From NCBI GenBank assembly GCA_016946835.1, contig JACVTC010000023.1, positions 64,001 to 128,000 on the forward strand: a DNA stretch of 64,000 bases, given 5' to 3'. The position numbers were made by a program, and so were the translations under genes. Shown piece after piece: positions 1-10,197 of the stretch (the first letter of the stretch is position 1; each line of letters starts with the position of its first letter). This DNA is from Neocallimastix lanati (nom. inval.). Lineage: Eukaryota; Neocallimastigomycota; Neocallimastigomycetes; Neocallimastigales; Neocallimastigaceae. The notes beneath the pieces are model-generated. The model was given only the letters and a program-made list of their open reading frames with translations. It was not told where the DNA came from and did not search any database.

Positions 1-436
1 ACGGCAAATATGTTATAAAAATTCATAGATATTATAAAAAAAAAAAAATGTTAAAATAAAATAAATTGAATATTTCATATGAAATGTTTAATTCCAAGAT
101 TCAAAAATAAAAATTAAATAAATAAATAAGTATTTGTCCTTAATTAATAAATTAATTACGAATTAATAAATACTGTTCCCCAAATATTCTAAGAAAAACA
201 AAACTGAAGGTCAATAAGTTAAAAAATAAAAAATTATAAAAAGAAATGAATAAAATAAATTAATTTTTTCATTTAATATTTTTTTTTGTGCTAATTTATT
301 ATTTATTAAAAAAAACAAATATGTTTGCTCTTTCAAAAATTTTATATAATTTTAAATATAAAATAAAATATAATAATTAAATAGTTATCATATGTTTATC
401 TTTGAACGGCTGTTTCATTAGTAATATGAAATATAA
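1..436. other. AT-rich flank, copy of the region at about 4430-4700
   Basis: No gene seen. Parts of this stretch (the ATTGAATATTTCATAT block, and the block from AATTAATAAATA to CCCCAAATAT followed by AAGAAAAACA) recur in the same order upstream of the second xylanase gene at about 4460-4620. The duplicated unit of the xylanase cluster therefore extends well beyond the coding region. Confidence 0.5.
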
Positions 437-1099
437 AAGGGGAGTGGGGCATTTCGCTAAATTAAAAATTATTAAATAAATAAATAAATAAATAAATAAA
501 TTTAAATATTATTAATATTGACTAAAGACAAGTTTAAAAAAAATTATTTTGAATAAATATTTATTTATTTATTCATTTATTTATATCTTACTGCACTTGG
601 CAAAATGAAACATTTTAATACTACGCCACCTGGCGAAATGCAACCTAGAAGTTTTTAATTAATATTATAACTGAATTCTAATCCTTCTTTTATTACATTT
701 TTATTATATTTTGTATATCTAGTGTTATATTTATCTACATTATTGATTATGTAATTCTATCTTGAGTAATATGTATCATATTCATATTCATTTCCTTTTA
801 TGTATTACAACATTCTTTATTATGATAAAAAAACATCAATATAAACTTTAATTATTAATAAAATAAAATGTTTAAAAAAAAAATTGATTAAATAAAATGA
901 GATATAAAATAGAATGTCATAGTATTAATGTGATAGTTGCATTTCCCCAAATTACATTTCGACAAGTGAAGTGTTGATATAAATTAATGAATAATATATT
1001 TTTAAATATAATTTTAAATTAATGAATAAATAAATAAATATTAATTCAAAATAATTTTTTTTAAACTTGTTTTTATTCAATATTAATAATATTTAATTA

Positions 1100-1130
<31 letters not shown>

Positions 1131-1163
1131 TAATTTTCAATTTGGCGAAATGTCCCACTCCCA
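437..1163. mobile_element. MITE-like foldback element with ~220 bp inverted arms
   Basis: The left end reads GGGGAGTGGGGCATTTCGC from about 439. The right end is its inverted partner, GCGAAATGTCCCACTCCC, ending at about 1162. Pairing continues inwards through a TAAA-repeat, an AATATTATTAATATTGA block, an ACAAGTTTAAAAAAAATTAT block, a TATTTATTTATTTATTCATT block and a sub-terminal CACTTG...GAAATGCAAC block (left about 595-646, right about 930-972). No transposase reading frame lies between the arms. The upstream region of the second xylanase gene lacks this segment: about 1.2 kb more separates the shared far-upstream block from the ATG here. This suggests insertion after the gene duplication. 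A clean target-site duplication was not found; a TA dinucleotide is possible. Confidence 0.7.
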
Positions 1164-1976
1164 GTATTAATATATAGAAAACATGTAAATAATTTTTATA
1201 TATTTTCTATATATAAGATTTTTTATAATTTTAATATATTTAATATTATAATATATTTTTTATTAAATTTTTAATATTGATATTTTAGTATTAATTTTTT
1301 TATATTAATTTTTTTATATCTTTTTATCTTAAATATTTTAAATAGTTTATAATTATATGAGTACTTTTAAAATTATTTTTATTTTATAATTATAATATAA
1401 AGTCTTTAATAATAATAATTTCATGCTTCTTGGTACCAGTTTATTTCATTCTTATTATATTTCACTTTTATATTAAAATTATATTAATAAATAATTAATT
1501 AAATTTCTCCCTAAATAAAAATTAAAAACCAAGTAATATTATTATAAATAATTTACACGTTATAGATATAATAATTATAAATAAATTTAACTTTATTTTT
1601 AATATTATTTTTATATAATATTATATAACATGAACTATTGTTAAAAAGTTTTTATAATTTTAATATATAAAAATTTATAACCAATTATTTATTTGATATA
1701 AATATTTTTTTGTTCTTTTATGTATCTTTTAACGGCATATCCAATTTTTACATTACATTAAATTAAGATATTTAATAATAATTTAATTTGTAATTATGAT
1801 TTAATAAAATTTGTTTCTAATATATTTATAACAAATAAATACCAATAATTTAATATCTCCATTTTAATTAAAATATTTTATATTAATATTAGATTTTTAT
1901 ATTAATTAAATAATTTTTATTTATAATAAATTAATTTTAATTTACTTTTGGTAATAACAGTTTTTACAAAATTCGA
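1164..1976. other. AT-rich 5' region of xylanase copy 1
   Basis: No gene seen. From about 1680 onwards it can be aligned by eye with about 4890-5200 upstream of copy 2 (shared AACCAATTATT and TATCCAATTTTTA blocks), so it is part of the duplicated promoter region. Confidence 0.5.
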
Positions 1977-1986
1977 GTATAAATAC
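1977..1986 (+). promoter_or_regulatory. TATA box of xylanase copy 1
   Basis: GTATAAATAC, 263 bp upstream of the ATG. The identical 10-mer occurs at a similar distance before all four full-length copies, while much of the surrounding AT-rich sequence has drifted. Confidence 0.7.
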
Positions 1987-2109
1987 TTTTTATTTTTTCT
2001 CAATTTTTAATCATTCAATAACTTATTTGTATAATAGTTATAATAAATTAAATTTTGTATATATAAATATTTTAATTGTATAAGAAATTTTATATATTGT
2101 ATTATTTAA

Positions 2110-2124
2110 TTTCACTGGTTGAAA
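2110..2124 (+). promoter_or_regulatory. Conserved palindromic leader motif, copy 1
   Basis: TTTCACTGGTTGAAA, with inverted arms TTTCA/TGAAA around CTGGT. It lies about 130 bp downstream of the TATA box and so is probably transcribed. It is conserved before every copy, including the relic at 16310-16551. It could be a transcription-factor site, an RNA hairpin or a piece of a leader intron; the sequence alone does not decide. Confidence 0.55.
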
Positions 2125-2239
2125 AATAAATAATATCTTTTTAATAATATTACAAGGTTAAAATCTAAAAGCAAACAATTATTTTGAAACTTTTTTTTGA
2201 TTATTTCTGTCTAATTATTGTAAATATATTATTCATAAA

Positions 2240-3514
2240 ATGAAATTCACTCAATTAATTCCAGTTGCTTTATCTTTAGCTACTACTACTCTTGCTCAAA
2301 GTTTCTGTAGTTCTGCTTCTCACTCTGGTCAAAGTGTTAAGGAAACTAGTAACAAAGTTGGTAGTATTGGAGGTGTTGGTTATGAATTATGGGCTGATAG
2401 TGGTAATAATAGTGCTACCTTCTATTCTGATGGTTCTTTCTCTTGTACTTTCCAAAGTGCTGGTGATTATTTATGTCGTAGTGGTCTTTCCTTTGATAGT
2501 ACTAAGACTCCATCTCAAATTGGTCGTATGAAGGCAGATTTCAAACTTGTTAAACAAAATATTTCTAATGTCGGATATTCTTATGTTGGTGTTTATGGTT
2601 GGACTAGAGATCCACTTGTTGAATACTACATTGTTGATAATTGGCTTAGTCCATCTCCACCAGGTGATTGGGTTGGTAATAAGAAACATGGCGCCTTCAC
2701 TATCGATGGAGCTCAATATACTGTTTATGAAAACACTCGTACTGGACCATCTATTGATGGAGATACTACTTTCAAACAATACTTCAGTATTCGTCAACAA
2801 GCTCGTGACTGTGGTACTATTGATATTTCAGCACACTTTGATCAATGGGAAAAGCTTGGTATGAAGATGGGTAAATTACATGAAGCTAAAGTCTTAGGTG
2901 AAGCTGGTAATGGTAGTGGAGGTGTCAGTGGTACAGCTGATTTCCCATATGCTAAGGTATATATTGGTGATGGTAATGCAGGTGGTGCAGCTCCAGCTCC
3001 AGCCCAAGAACAAGCTCCAGCTCCAGCCCAAGAACAAGCTCCAGCTCAAGAACAAGCTCCAGCTCAAGGAAATCAAGGAGATTGGAACAATTGGGGTAAC
3101 CAAGGAGGTAATCAAGGAGGAAACCCATGGGATCAAGGTAATCAATGGAATCAAGGAGGTAACCAATGGGGTGGTAACCAAGGTGGTAATCCATGGGATC
3201 AAGGTAATCAATGGAACCAAGGTGGTAACCAAGGTGGTAATCCATGGGATCAAGGAAATCAATGGAATCAAGGAGGTAACCAATGGGGTGGTAACCAAGG
3301 TGGTAATCCATGGGATCAAGGTAATCAATGGAACCAAGGAGGTAACTGGGCTACTCCTCAAAATGCTGCTGCTCCTCAAAATGCTGCTACTGCTGGAGGT
3401 AATTGTGCTTCTATTTGGGGTCAATGTGGTGGACAAGGTTTCAATGGTCCAACTTGCTGTTCTGAAGGTACCTGTAAACAAATTAGTGAACATTTCCACC
3501 AATGTCAAAACTAA
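2240..3514 (+). CDS. Secreted GH11 endo-1,4-beta-xylanase with CBM1 (copy 1)
   Basis: A 424-residue intronless gene for a secreted endo-xylanase that hydrolyses internal beta-1,4 bonds of xylan. Residues 1-19 form a signal peptide. Residues about 21-240 are the GH11 jelly roll: the nucleophile is Glu128 in PLVEYYIVDNW and the acid/base is Glu221 in GEAGNGSGG, with the roughly 93-residue spacing usual for the family. A Pro/Ala/Gln stretch (APAQEQ repeats) and a linker with four PWDQGNQWNQ units follow. The last ~36 residues are a six-cysteine CBM1 (WGQCGGQGFNGP), which binds crystalline cellulose. No dockerin is present, so the enzyme is predicted to be free rather than cellulosomal. The architecture matches that reported for XynS20 of Neocallimastix patriciarum. 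It lacks the NDQQQQ insert of the other copies. TATA box and leader motif lie upstream. Confidence 0.95.
   Translation: MKFTQLIPVALSLATTTLAQSFCSSASHSGQSVKETSNKVGSIGGVGYELWADSGNNSATFYSDGSFSCTFQSAGDYLCRSGLSFDSTKTPSQIGRMKADFKLVKQNISNVGYSYVGVYGWTRDPLVEYYIVDNWLSPSPPGDWVGNKKHGAFTIDGAQYTVYENTRTGPSIDGDTTFKQYFSIRQQARDCGTIDISAHFDQWEKLGMKMGKLHEAKVLGEAGNGSGGVSGTADFPYAKVYIGDGNAGGAAPAPAQEQAPAPAQEQAPAQEQAPAQGNQGDWNNWGNQGGNQGGNPWDQGNQWNQGGNQWGGNQGGNPWDQGNQWNQGGNQGGNPWDQGNQWNQGGNQWGGNQGGNPWDQGNQWNQGGNWATPQNAAAPQNAATAGGNCASIWGQCGGQGFNGPTCCSEGTCKQISEHFHQCQN
3063..3350 (+). repeat. Coding tandem repeat of xylanase linker, copy 1
   Basis: In-frame repeats coding for Gly-Asn-Gln-Trp-rich units (GGNPWDQGNQWNQ), four PWDQ units, with GGNQW spacers. 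The same array occurs in the other three full-length copies with different unit numbers and spacers. Confidence 0.9.
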
Positions 3515-5215
3515 ATTAAATAGTAATATAATGTAACTAAAATTTATTTTTAAATTAAAAATATAAAAATATAGTTAATGATTAATATTTAATTGTAAAA
3601 TAGAAATATTAAAAAAACGTAAAATTATATATATATTAATTAAAAACTAAGAAATATAAATATTGAAAAAATATAAAATTTATTAGATATATATTTTGGA
3701 GTAATTATATTAAATGTAAAAAAAAAAAAAAGTATTTAAAAATAAATAAAAATATTGATATATAAAAATTTTAAATTATTTATTATAAAGTATGATTTTA
3801 TATATATGTTTTATAAATTTTAGAATTAATATTAAAATAAATATATTTATATATATGTAAATATTTAATTTCGTTAATTATATTTAATTTTAATTAACCT
3901 GAATCTAATGTTTTTTTTTTATTTTTATTTCAATTTTAAATTTTTAAATATAAAATTAAAATAAATTCTATAAAAAAAAAGTCCAAATAAAAATTATATA
4001 AATATTTATATATAAATCCTAAAAAAAAAAAAGGCTATTTAATAGTTATTACATTTAATATTTATAATTTAAATTGATATTTATATAAATGGAATAATTA
4101 AAACATTAAATTATTCTATAATGTGTAATAAATAACCCTTATCATTCTTTTATTTTATTTAGAGAATAAATATACAAATAATTTATAATTTTATGATATA
4201 AAATACAATATATATATATAATACTTTAATAAAAATAATTTATATTTTTATGATTTAGAATACAAAATATATATAATATATTAATACAATATAAACCATA
4301 CAATATATAAAATCTTTATATAAAAACTGTATATATATAAATATTTTTAACTTTATGTAATATATAATATTTTAGTAAGTTTTTTTATTACTTAATTATT
4401 AAAATATAAAATAATACACCAAGAGTTTTAATTTAAATACATATAAACAAATTAAAAATAAATAAAATTGAATTTTTCATATATAATATATGATGATGGA
4501 TCATATAATCATATATGACCAAAACAGAAAAAAAATGATAATTTAATTAAGTTTGAATTTAATTAATGATTAATAATTAATAAATATAGTCCCCCAATAT
4601 ACCAAGAAAAACAGTAGGATAACCAATACGAAAAACAGTAGGATAGCCAACAAGAAAAACAATAATACTAAAAAAAAGTATTAAAATTAAATTAAATAAT
4701 ACAAAATGTATAATATATAATTTCTCTTTTTTTTTTTTTTTTTTTTTTAATTTATTATTTGTGGCTTTTTTAATAATAATGTTTTATTAATTAGGAAAAG
4801 ATTACAAATAATTAATATAATTATTAATTTTCAAAAAATTAAAAATTTCATATTACAATTATATAATATATTAACTTTTGCAAAGTTTAAAACCAATTAT
4901 TTTTTTAAATATTTTTATTTATATTTGAATTGTATCCAATTTTTATATTATTTAATAATATAATATAATATTTATATATTCTTTATATATTTTATTAAAA
5001 TTAATAATTTAGTATTGTATATAATTTAGTTAAACAAAAACATAAAATATAAATCTCCATTTATTCTATTTATATCATATTTTAATTTTATTATTATTTT
5101 AAATTAGCAAATTAAAAATTCTATTTGTAATAAATATATTAAAAATTTATTATTTTAATTTATCTAATAATATTAAAATATCATTTGGCAATATTAACTT
5201 TTTGTAAAATTTTTA
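3515..5215. other. Intergenic, xylanase copies 1 to 2
   Basis: No gene recognised. It holds long A and T runs and, from about 4430, the duplicated far-upstream block shared with 1-250, including two near-identical AGAAAAACAGTAGGATA units at about 4609 and 4631. Confidence 0.5.
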
Positions 5216-5225
5216 GTATAAATAC
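5216..5225 (+). promoter_or_regulatory. TATA box of xylanase copy 2
   Basis: GTATAAATAC, 273 bp before the ATG, in the same context as in copy 1. Confidence 0.7.
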
Positions 5226-5352
5226 TTCATTATTTTCTTTAATTTTTATTTATTATTCAATAATTAATTTGTATAATAGTTAGAAATAAAATAAAATTTG
5301 TATATATAAATATTTTAATTGCATAAATAATTTTATATATTGTATTATTTAA

Positions 5353-5367
5353 TTTCACTGGTTGAAA
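5353..5367 (+). promoter_or_regulatory. Conserved palindromic leader motif, copy 2
   Basis: TTTCACTGGTTGAAA, identical to copy 1 and followed by the same AATAAATAATATC extension. Confidence 0.55.
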
Positions 5368-5488
5368 AATAAATAATATCTATTTAATAATAATACAAGG
5401 TTAAAATCTAAAAAAAACAATTATTTTTGAAAAACTTCTTTTTTTTTTACTTATATCTTTCTAATTACTGTAAATAAATTATTCTAAA

Positions 5489-6853
5489 ATGAAATTCACT
5501 CAATTAATTCCAGTTGCTTTATCTTTAGCTACTACTACTCTTGCTCAAAGTTTTTGTAGTTCTGCTTCTCACTCTGGTCAAAGTGTTAAGGTAACTAGTA
5601 ACAAGGTTGGTAGTATTGGAGGTATTGGTTATGAATTATGGGCTGACAGTGGTAATAATAGTGCTACCTTCTATTCTGATGGTTCTTTCTCTTGTACTTT
5701 CCAAAGTGCTGGTGATTATTTATGTCGTAGTGGTCTTTCCTTCGATAGTACTAAGACTCCATCTCAAATTGGTCGTATGAAGGCAGATTTCAAACTTGTT
5801 AAACAAAATATTTCCAACGTTGGATATTCTTATGTTGGTGTTTATGGTTGGACTAGAGATCCACTTGTTGAGTACTACATTGTTGATAATTGGCTTAGTC
5901 CATCTCCACCAGGTGATTGGGTTGGTAATAAGAAACATGGCGCCTTTACTATTGATGGAGCTCAATATACTGTTTATGAAAACACTCGTACTGGACCATC
6001 AATTGATGGAGATACTACTTTCAAACAATACTTCAGTATTCGTCAACAAGCTCGTGACTGTGGTACTATTGATATTTCAGCACACTTTGACCAATGGGAA
6101 AAACTTGGTATGAAAATGGGTAAATTACATGAAGCTAAAGTCTTAGGTGAAGCTGGTAATGGTAGTGGAGGTGTCAGTGGTACTGCCGATTTCCCATATG
6201 CTAAGGTATATATTGGTGATGGTAATGCAGGTGGTGCAGGTGGTGCAGCTCCAGCTCAAGAACAAGCTCCAGCCCCAGCTCAAGGTAATGATCAACAACA
6301 ACAAGCCCCAGCTCCAGCCGAAGAACAAGCTCCAGCTCAAGGAAACCAAGGAGATTGGAACAATTGGGGTAACCAAGGAGGTAATCAAGGTGGTAACCCA
6401 TGGGATCAAGGTAATCAATGGAACCAAGGAGGTAACCAAGGTGGTAATCCATGGGATCAAGGTAATCAATGGAACCAAGGAGGTAACCAAGGTGGTAATC
6501 CATGGGATCAAGGTAATCAATGGAACCAAGGAGGTAACCAAGGTGGTAATCCATGGGATCAAGGTAATCAATGGAACCAAGGAGGTAACCAAAGTGGTAA
6601 TCCATGGGATCAAGGTAATCAATGGAACCAAAGTGGTAACCAAGGTGGTAATCAATGGAATCAATGGGGTGGTAATCAAGGTGGTAACTGGGCTGCTCCA
6701 CAAAATGCCGCTGCTCCACAAAACGCTGCTGCTGGTGGTAATTGTGCTTCACTTTGGGGTCAATGTGGTGGACAAGGTTTCAATGGACCATCTTGCTGTT
6801 CTGAAGGTACCTGTAAACCAATTAACGATTACTTCCACCAATGTCAAAAGTAA
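5489..6853 (+). CDS. Secreted GH11 endo-1,4-beta-xylanase with CBM1 (copy 2)
   Basis: A 454-residue intronless paralogue and the longest of the family. The signal peptide is identical to copy 1 and the GH11 domain nearly so, with both catalytic glutamates (E128 in PLVEYYIVDNW and E221 in GEAGNGSGG). It differs in having a GNDQQQQAPAPA insert before the linker and five PWDQGNQWNQ units, the last bounded by Ser-Gly variants (NQSGN). The CBM1 reads LWGQCGG...GPSCC and ends in YFHQCQK, like copies 3 and 4 and unlike copy 1. Same strand as copy 1, about 2 kb downstream, with its own TATA box, so it is a separate transcription unit. Predicted to be secreted, xylan-cleaving and cellulose-binding. 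Confidence 0.95.
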   Translation: MKFTQLIPVALSLATTTLAQSFCSSASHSGQSVKVTSNKVGSIGGIGYELWADSGNNSATFYSDGSFSCTFQSAGDYLCRSGLSFDSTKTPSQIGRMKADFKLVKQNISNVGYSYVGVYGWTRDPLVEYYIVDNWLSPSPPGDWVGNKKHGAFTIDGAQYTVYENTRTGPSIDGDTTFKQYFSIRQQARDCGTIDISAHFDQWEKLGMKMGKLHEAKVLGEAGNGSGGVSGTADFPYAKVYIGDGNAGGAGGAAPAQEQAPAPAQGNDQQQQAPAPAEEQAPAQGNQGDWNNWGNQGGNQGGNPWDQGNQWNQGGNQGGNPWDQGNQWNQGGNQGGNPWDQGNQWNQGGNQGGNPWDQGNQWNQGGNQSGNPWDQGNQWNQSGNQGGNQWNQWGGNQGGNWAAPQNAAAPQNAAAGGNCASLWGQCGGQGFNGPSCCSEGTCKPINDYFHQCQK

Positions 6854-7635
6854 ATTATTTAAATAATTTTATGTATAATTAAATCCATTTTTTTTATTTT
6901 CTAAATTAAAAGTAAATAATATATATATTTAAGTTAAACCATAAATGAAGTTATTTATTTTATTGTTAAAAATTTCAATTGTAAATTGTAATCAAATAAA
7001 TTATTAAAATTGTTTATTATAAAATTCATTATATAAATAAAGATATTTAGTAATTTAAAAATAAGAATTTTGCAATAATTAAAATTGATGATTAAAATAA
7101 TTTGTGTATGTGTTTAAAGTAATATAATATATGTATGATAAATATATATATAAATATATATATATATATTTTATTTGGTGTTTAATTTTATTAAAATTTT
7201 AAATAATTTATATATATATATATAAATTATTTAAATTTTTTTTTTTTTTTTTTTTTTTAATTTTTGGTGATAATATTTGAAAGCTATACCAAAAGTGAGG
7301 TCAAACGGACTATAATAATAAAATTCATCTAAACTGTTATTAAATTCGTTTATTTAAATATAATAAAAAAAATATATCAATTATAAATTTCAATATCGAA
7401 AAATTTTATTTTAAAAAATTGAGTTATAAAAAAAAAGAAAAATTTTTTTTAATATCAAATACACTAAAATTTAAATATTTTTAATATTTCATATTGGAAG
7501 TATATTGTTAATAATATTTCGTATTTTATAAAATTATAGTTTAGAAAATGAATATTTTCATATATTTATATATTTTATGTAATTTTATTTAATTATTTTT
7601 TAATTTAGTTATTTTTATGTTATCTATTTAAATAT
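6854..7635. other. 3' flank of xylanase copy 2
   Basis: No gene seen. It contains AAAATGAATATTTTCATAT at about 7546, which recurs at about 13921 downstream of copy 3, so the duplicated unit includes several hundred bases of 3' flank. Confidence 0.45.
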
Positions 7636-8072
7636 GTAATGATCCTATTATAAAAGATCATTACAATAAAATAAAAGTATAATCGAATATTACTAATTGA
7701 ATATATTAATAATAAAAACACAATAAAATTTATTATTTAATGATTATATATAATAAGATCATTACGTTAAAATATAAATTTAATTAAATATTTATAATTG
7801 AATAAAAAATAAAATTTTTTAAATAAAATGATAAAAAAAATAAAATTATAATTAGAAAATAGGTACATATAATGGTTCATAATAAAAAATTAATAATGGT
7901 TATTTTATTTTTTTTATAGTAAAGACTAACTTAAATATTCAATAAAATAAAATAATATATATTAAAATATAAAATTATATTTTAACATAATGATTTTATT
8001 ATATATGATCATTACATAATAAATTTTATTGTGTTTTTATTAAATTAATTCAATTATTACTATTCGATTAAG
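7636..8072. mobile_element. Foldback element between convergent xylanase copies
   Basis: Two arms of about 95 bp, 7681-7778 and 7976-8070, are inverted copies of each other (shared AAAAACACAATAAAATTTAT and AATCGAATA blocks) around a ~200 bp loop. A short hairpin GTAATGATC...GATCATTAC sits at 7636-7664, and GATCATTAC recurs inside the arms. There is no coding potential. It is either a MITE-like element or the scar of the inversion that put copies 2 and 4 tail to tail. Confidence 0.5.
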
Positions 8073-8610
8073 ATTTCTAATATAGAATATATTTCAATTT
8101 TTTTTTTAAGATTTAAAATAATAAAATTATTAAGAGAGTTAAATAAATATATATACTAAATTTAACAAAATATAACATTACTCTATTTTTATTAAAAGAC
8201 TAAAAATATTTTAAATTTATAAATTTTAAAACTTCTGTTGTAAAATAATTTATATATAAATTTGTTAATTTCATATATTTATATAATATTTAATGACACA
8301 AAATTTAATAATTTTTAATTTTTTTTTTTTAACAATATTTCTTTTATTAATTATATTATCTAACATTATTTAATATTATTTATTATAGTTTTATATATAT
8401 TTTTTTATTTCACTTATTTATAGTTATCTATTTAGATATAATTTATATATATTAATACAAATTTATTAAATAATATATTTAAAATTTAAAAATTAAATAT
8501 TTAATAATATTTTTGAACTAAATTAAAAAATAAATTAAATAAATTATTTAAATATTTTTTTTTTTTAAAAAATATAAAGGTTTAATTAAACTAATATTTA
8601 TTTAATCAAT
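8073..8610. other. 3' flank of the broken xylanase copy
   Basis: No gene. Read on the minus strand, the first ~250 bases after the stop are close to the 3' flank of copy 3 (shared TAGTTTAATTAAACCTTTAT), marking copies 3 and 4 as the nearest pair at their 3' ends. Confidence 0.55.
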
Positions 8611-9966
8611 TTATTTTTGGCATTGGTGGAAGTAATCGTTAATTGGTTTACAGGTACCTTCAGAACAGCAAGATGGTCCATTGAAACCTTGTCCACCACA
8701 TTGAGCCCAAAGTGAAGCACAGTTACCACCAGCAGCAGCGTTTTGTGGAGCAGCGGCATTTTGTGGAGCAGCCCAGTTACCTCCTTGGTTCCATTGATTA
8801 CCTTGATCCCATGGATTACCACCTTGATTACCTTGATTACCTTGATTCCATTGATTCCATTGATTTCCTCCTTGGTTCCATTGATTACCTTGATCCCATG
8901 GATTACCACCTTGATTACCTTGATTACCTTGATTCCATTGATTCCATTGATTTCCTCCTTGGTTCCATTGATTACCTTGATCCCATGGATTACCACCTTG
9001 ATTACCACCTTGGTTCCATTGATTACCTTGATCCCATGGGTTACCACCTTGGTTACCTCCTTGGTTACCCCAATTGTTCCAATCTCCTTGGTTTCCTTGA
9101 GCTGGAGCTGGGGCTTGGGCTGGAGCTGGGGCTTGTTGTTGTTGATCATTACCTTGAGCTGGGGCTGGTGCTGGAGCTTGTTCTTGGGCTGGTGCTGGAG
9201 CTGGAGCTGCACCACCTGCACCACCTGCATTACCATCACCAATATATACCTTAGCATATGGGAAATCAGCGGTACCACTGACACCTCCACTACCATTACC
9301 AGCTTCACCTAAGACTTTGGCTTCATGTAATTTACCCATTTTCATACCAAGTTTTTCCCATTGATCAAAGTGTGCTGAAATATCAATAGTACCACAGTCA
9401 CGAGCTTGTTGACGAATACTGAAGTATTGTTTGAAAGTAGTATCTCCATCAATAGATGGTCCAGTACGAGTGTTTTCATAAACAGTATATTGAGCTCCAT
9501 CAATAGTGAATGCGCCATGTTTCTTATTACCAACCCAATCACCTGGTGGAGATGGACTAAGCCAGTTATCAACAATGTAGTATTCAACAAGTGGATCTCT
9601 AGTCCAACCATAAACACCAACATAAGAATATCCAACGTTGGAAATATTTTGTTTAACAAGTTTGAAATCTGCCTTCATACGACCAATTTGAGATGGAGTC
9701 TTAGTACTATCAAAGGAAAGACCACTACGACATAAATAATCACCAGCACTTTGGAAAGTACAAGAGAAAGAACCATCAGAATAGAAGGTAGCACTGTTAT
9801 TACCACTATCAGCCCATAATTCATAACCAACACCTCCAATACTACCAACTTTGTTACTAGTTTCCTTAACACTTTGACCAGAGTGAGAAGCAGAACTACA
9901 GAAACTTTGAGCAAGAGTAGTAGAAGCTTAAGATAAAGCAACTGGAATTAATTGAGTGAATTTCAT
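8611..9966 (-). pseudogene. GH11 xylanase-CBM1 copy 4, nonsense codon in signal peptide
   Basis: Full-length paralogue on the minus strand. The ATG is at 9966-9964, and codon 13 (9930-9928) is TAA where the other copies have TTA (Leu), so translation stops inside the signal peptide. The rest is open to the stop at 8611: GH11 domain with both catalytic glutamates, GNDQQQQ insert, four PWDQGNQWNQ units with NQWNQWNQGNQG spacers, and CBM1 with LWAQCGG. The next in-frame Met would begin inside the catalytic domain (355 residues, no signal peptide) and is unlikely to give active enzyme. The gene is a mosaic: its 5' coding part (KETSNKVGSIGGVGYEL) matches copy 1, its 3' part and 3' flank match copy 3. 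It is either a very young pseudogene or a single-base sequencing error. Confidence 0.85.
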
Positions 9967-10065
9967 TTTTAGAATAATTTATTTACAATAATTAAACAAA
10001 AAAAATTTATTTTATTTTAAGATTCGAATTAAATATATTATTTTTTTTTAAATATATTATTTTTG

Positions 10066-10080
10066 TTTCAACCAGTAAAA
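10066..10080 (-). promoter_or_regulatory. Leader motif of xylanase copy 4
   Basis: On the minus strand it reads TTTTACTGGTTGAAA, one mismatch from the other copies. Confidence 0.5.
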
Positions 10081-10187
10081 TTAAACAATATATATACAAT
10101 TATTTTTTAAAAAAAAACTATTTTACAAATTAGTAATTAATACACAATAAAGATTAATAAAAAAAATTAAAGTGATGAAATAAAAAT

Positions 10188-10197
10188 GTATTTATAC
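10188..10197 (-). promoter_or_regulatory. TATA box of xylanase copy 4
   Basis: GTATAAATAC on the minus strand, 231 bp before the ATG. The promoter has been kept although the reading frame is broken. Confidence 0.65.

Noticed and set aside
2292-3536. Long open frames in other phases and on the opposite strand of the xylanase genes, here and in the other copies
   Set aside because: They arise from the repetitive linker and biased codon use; they have no independent domain content and recur only because the genes are paralogous.
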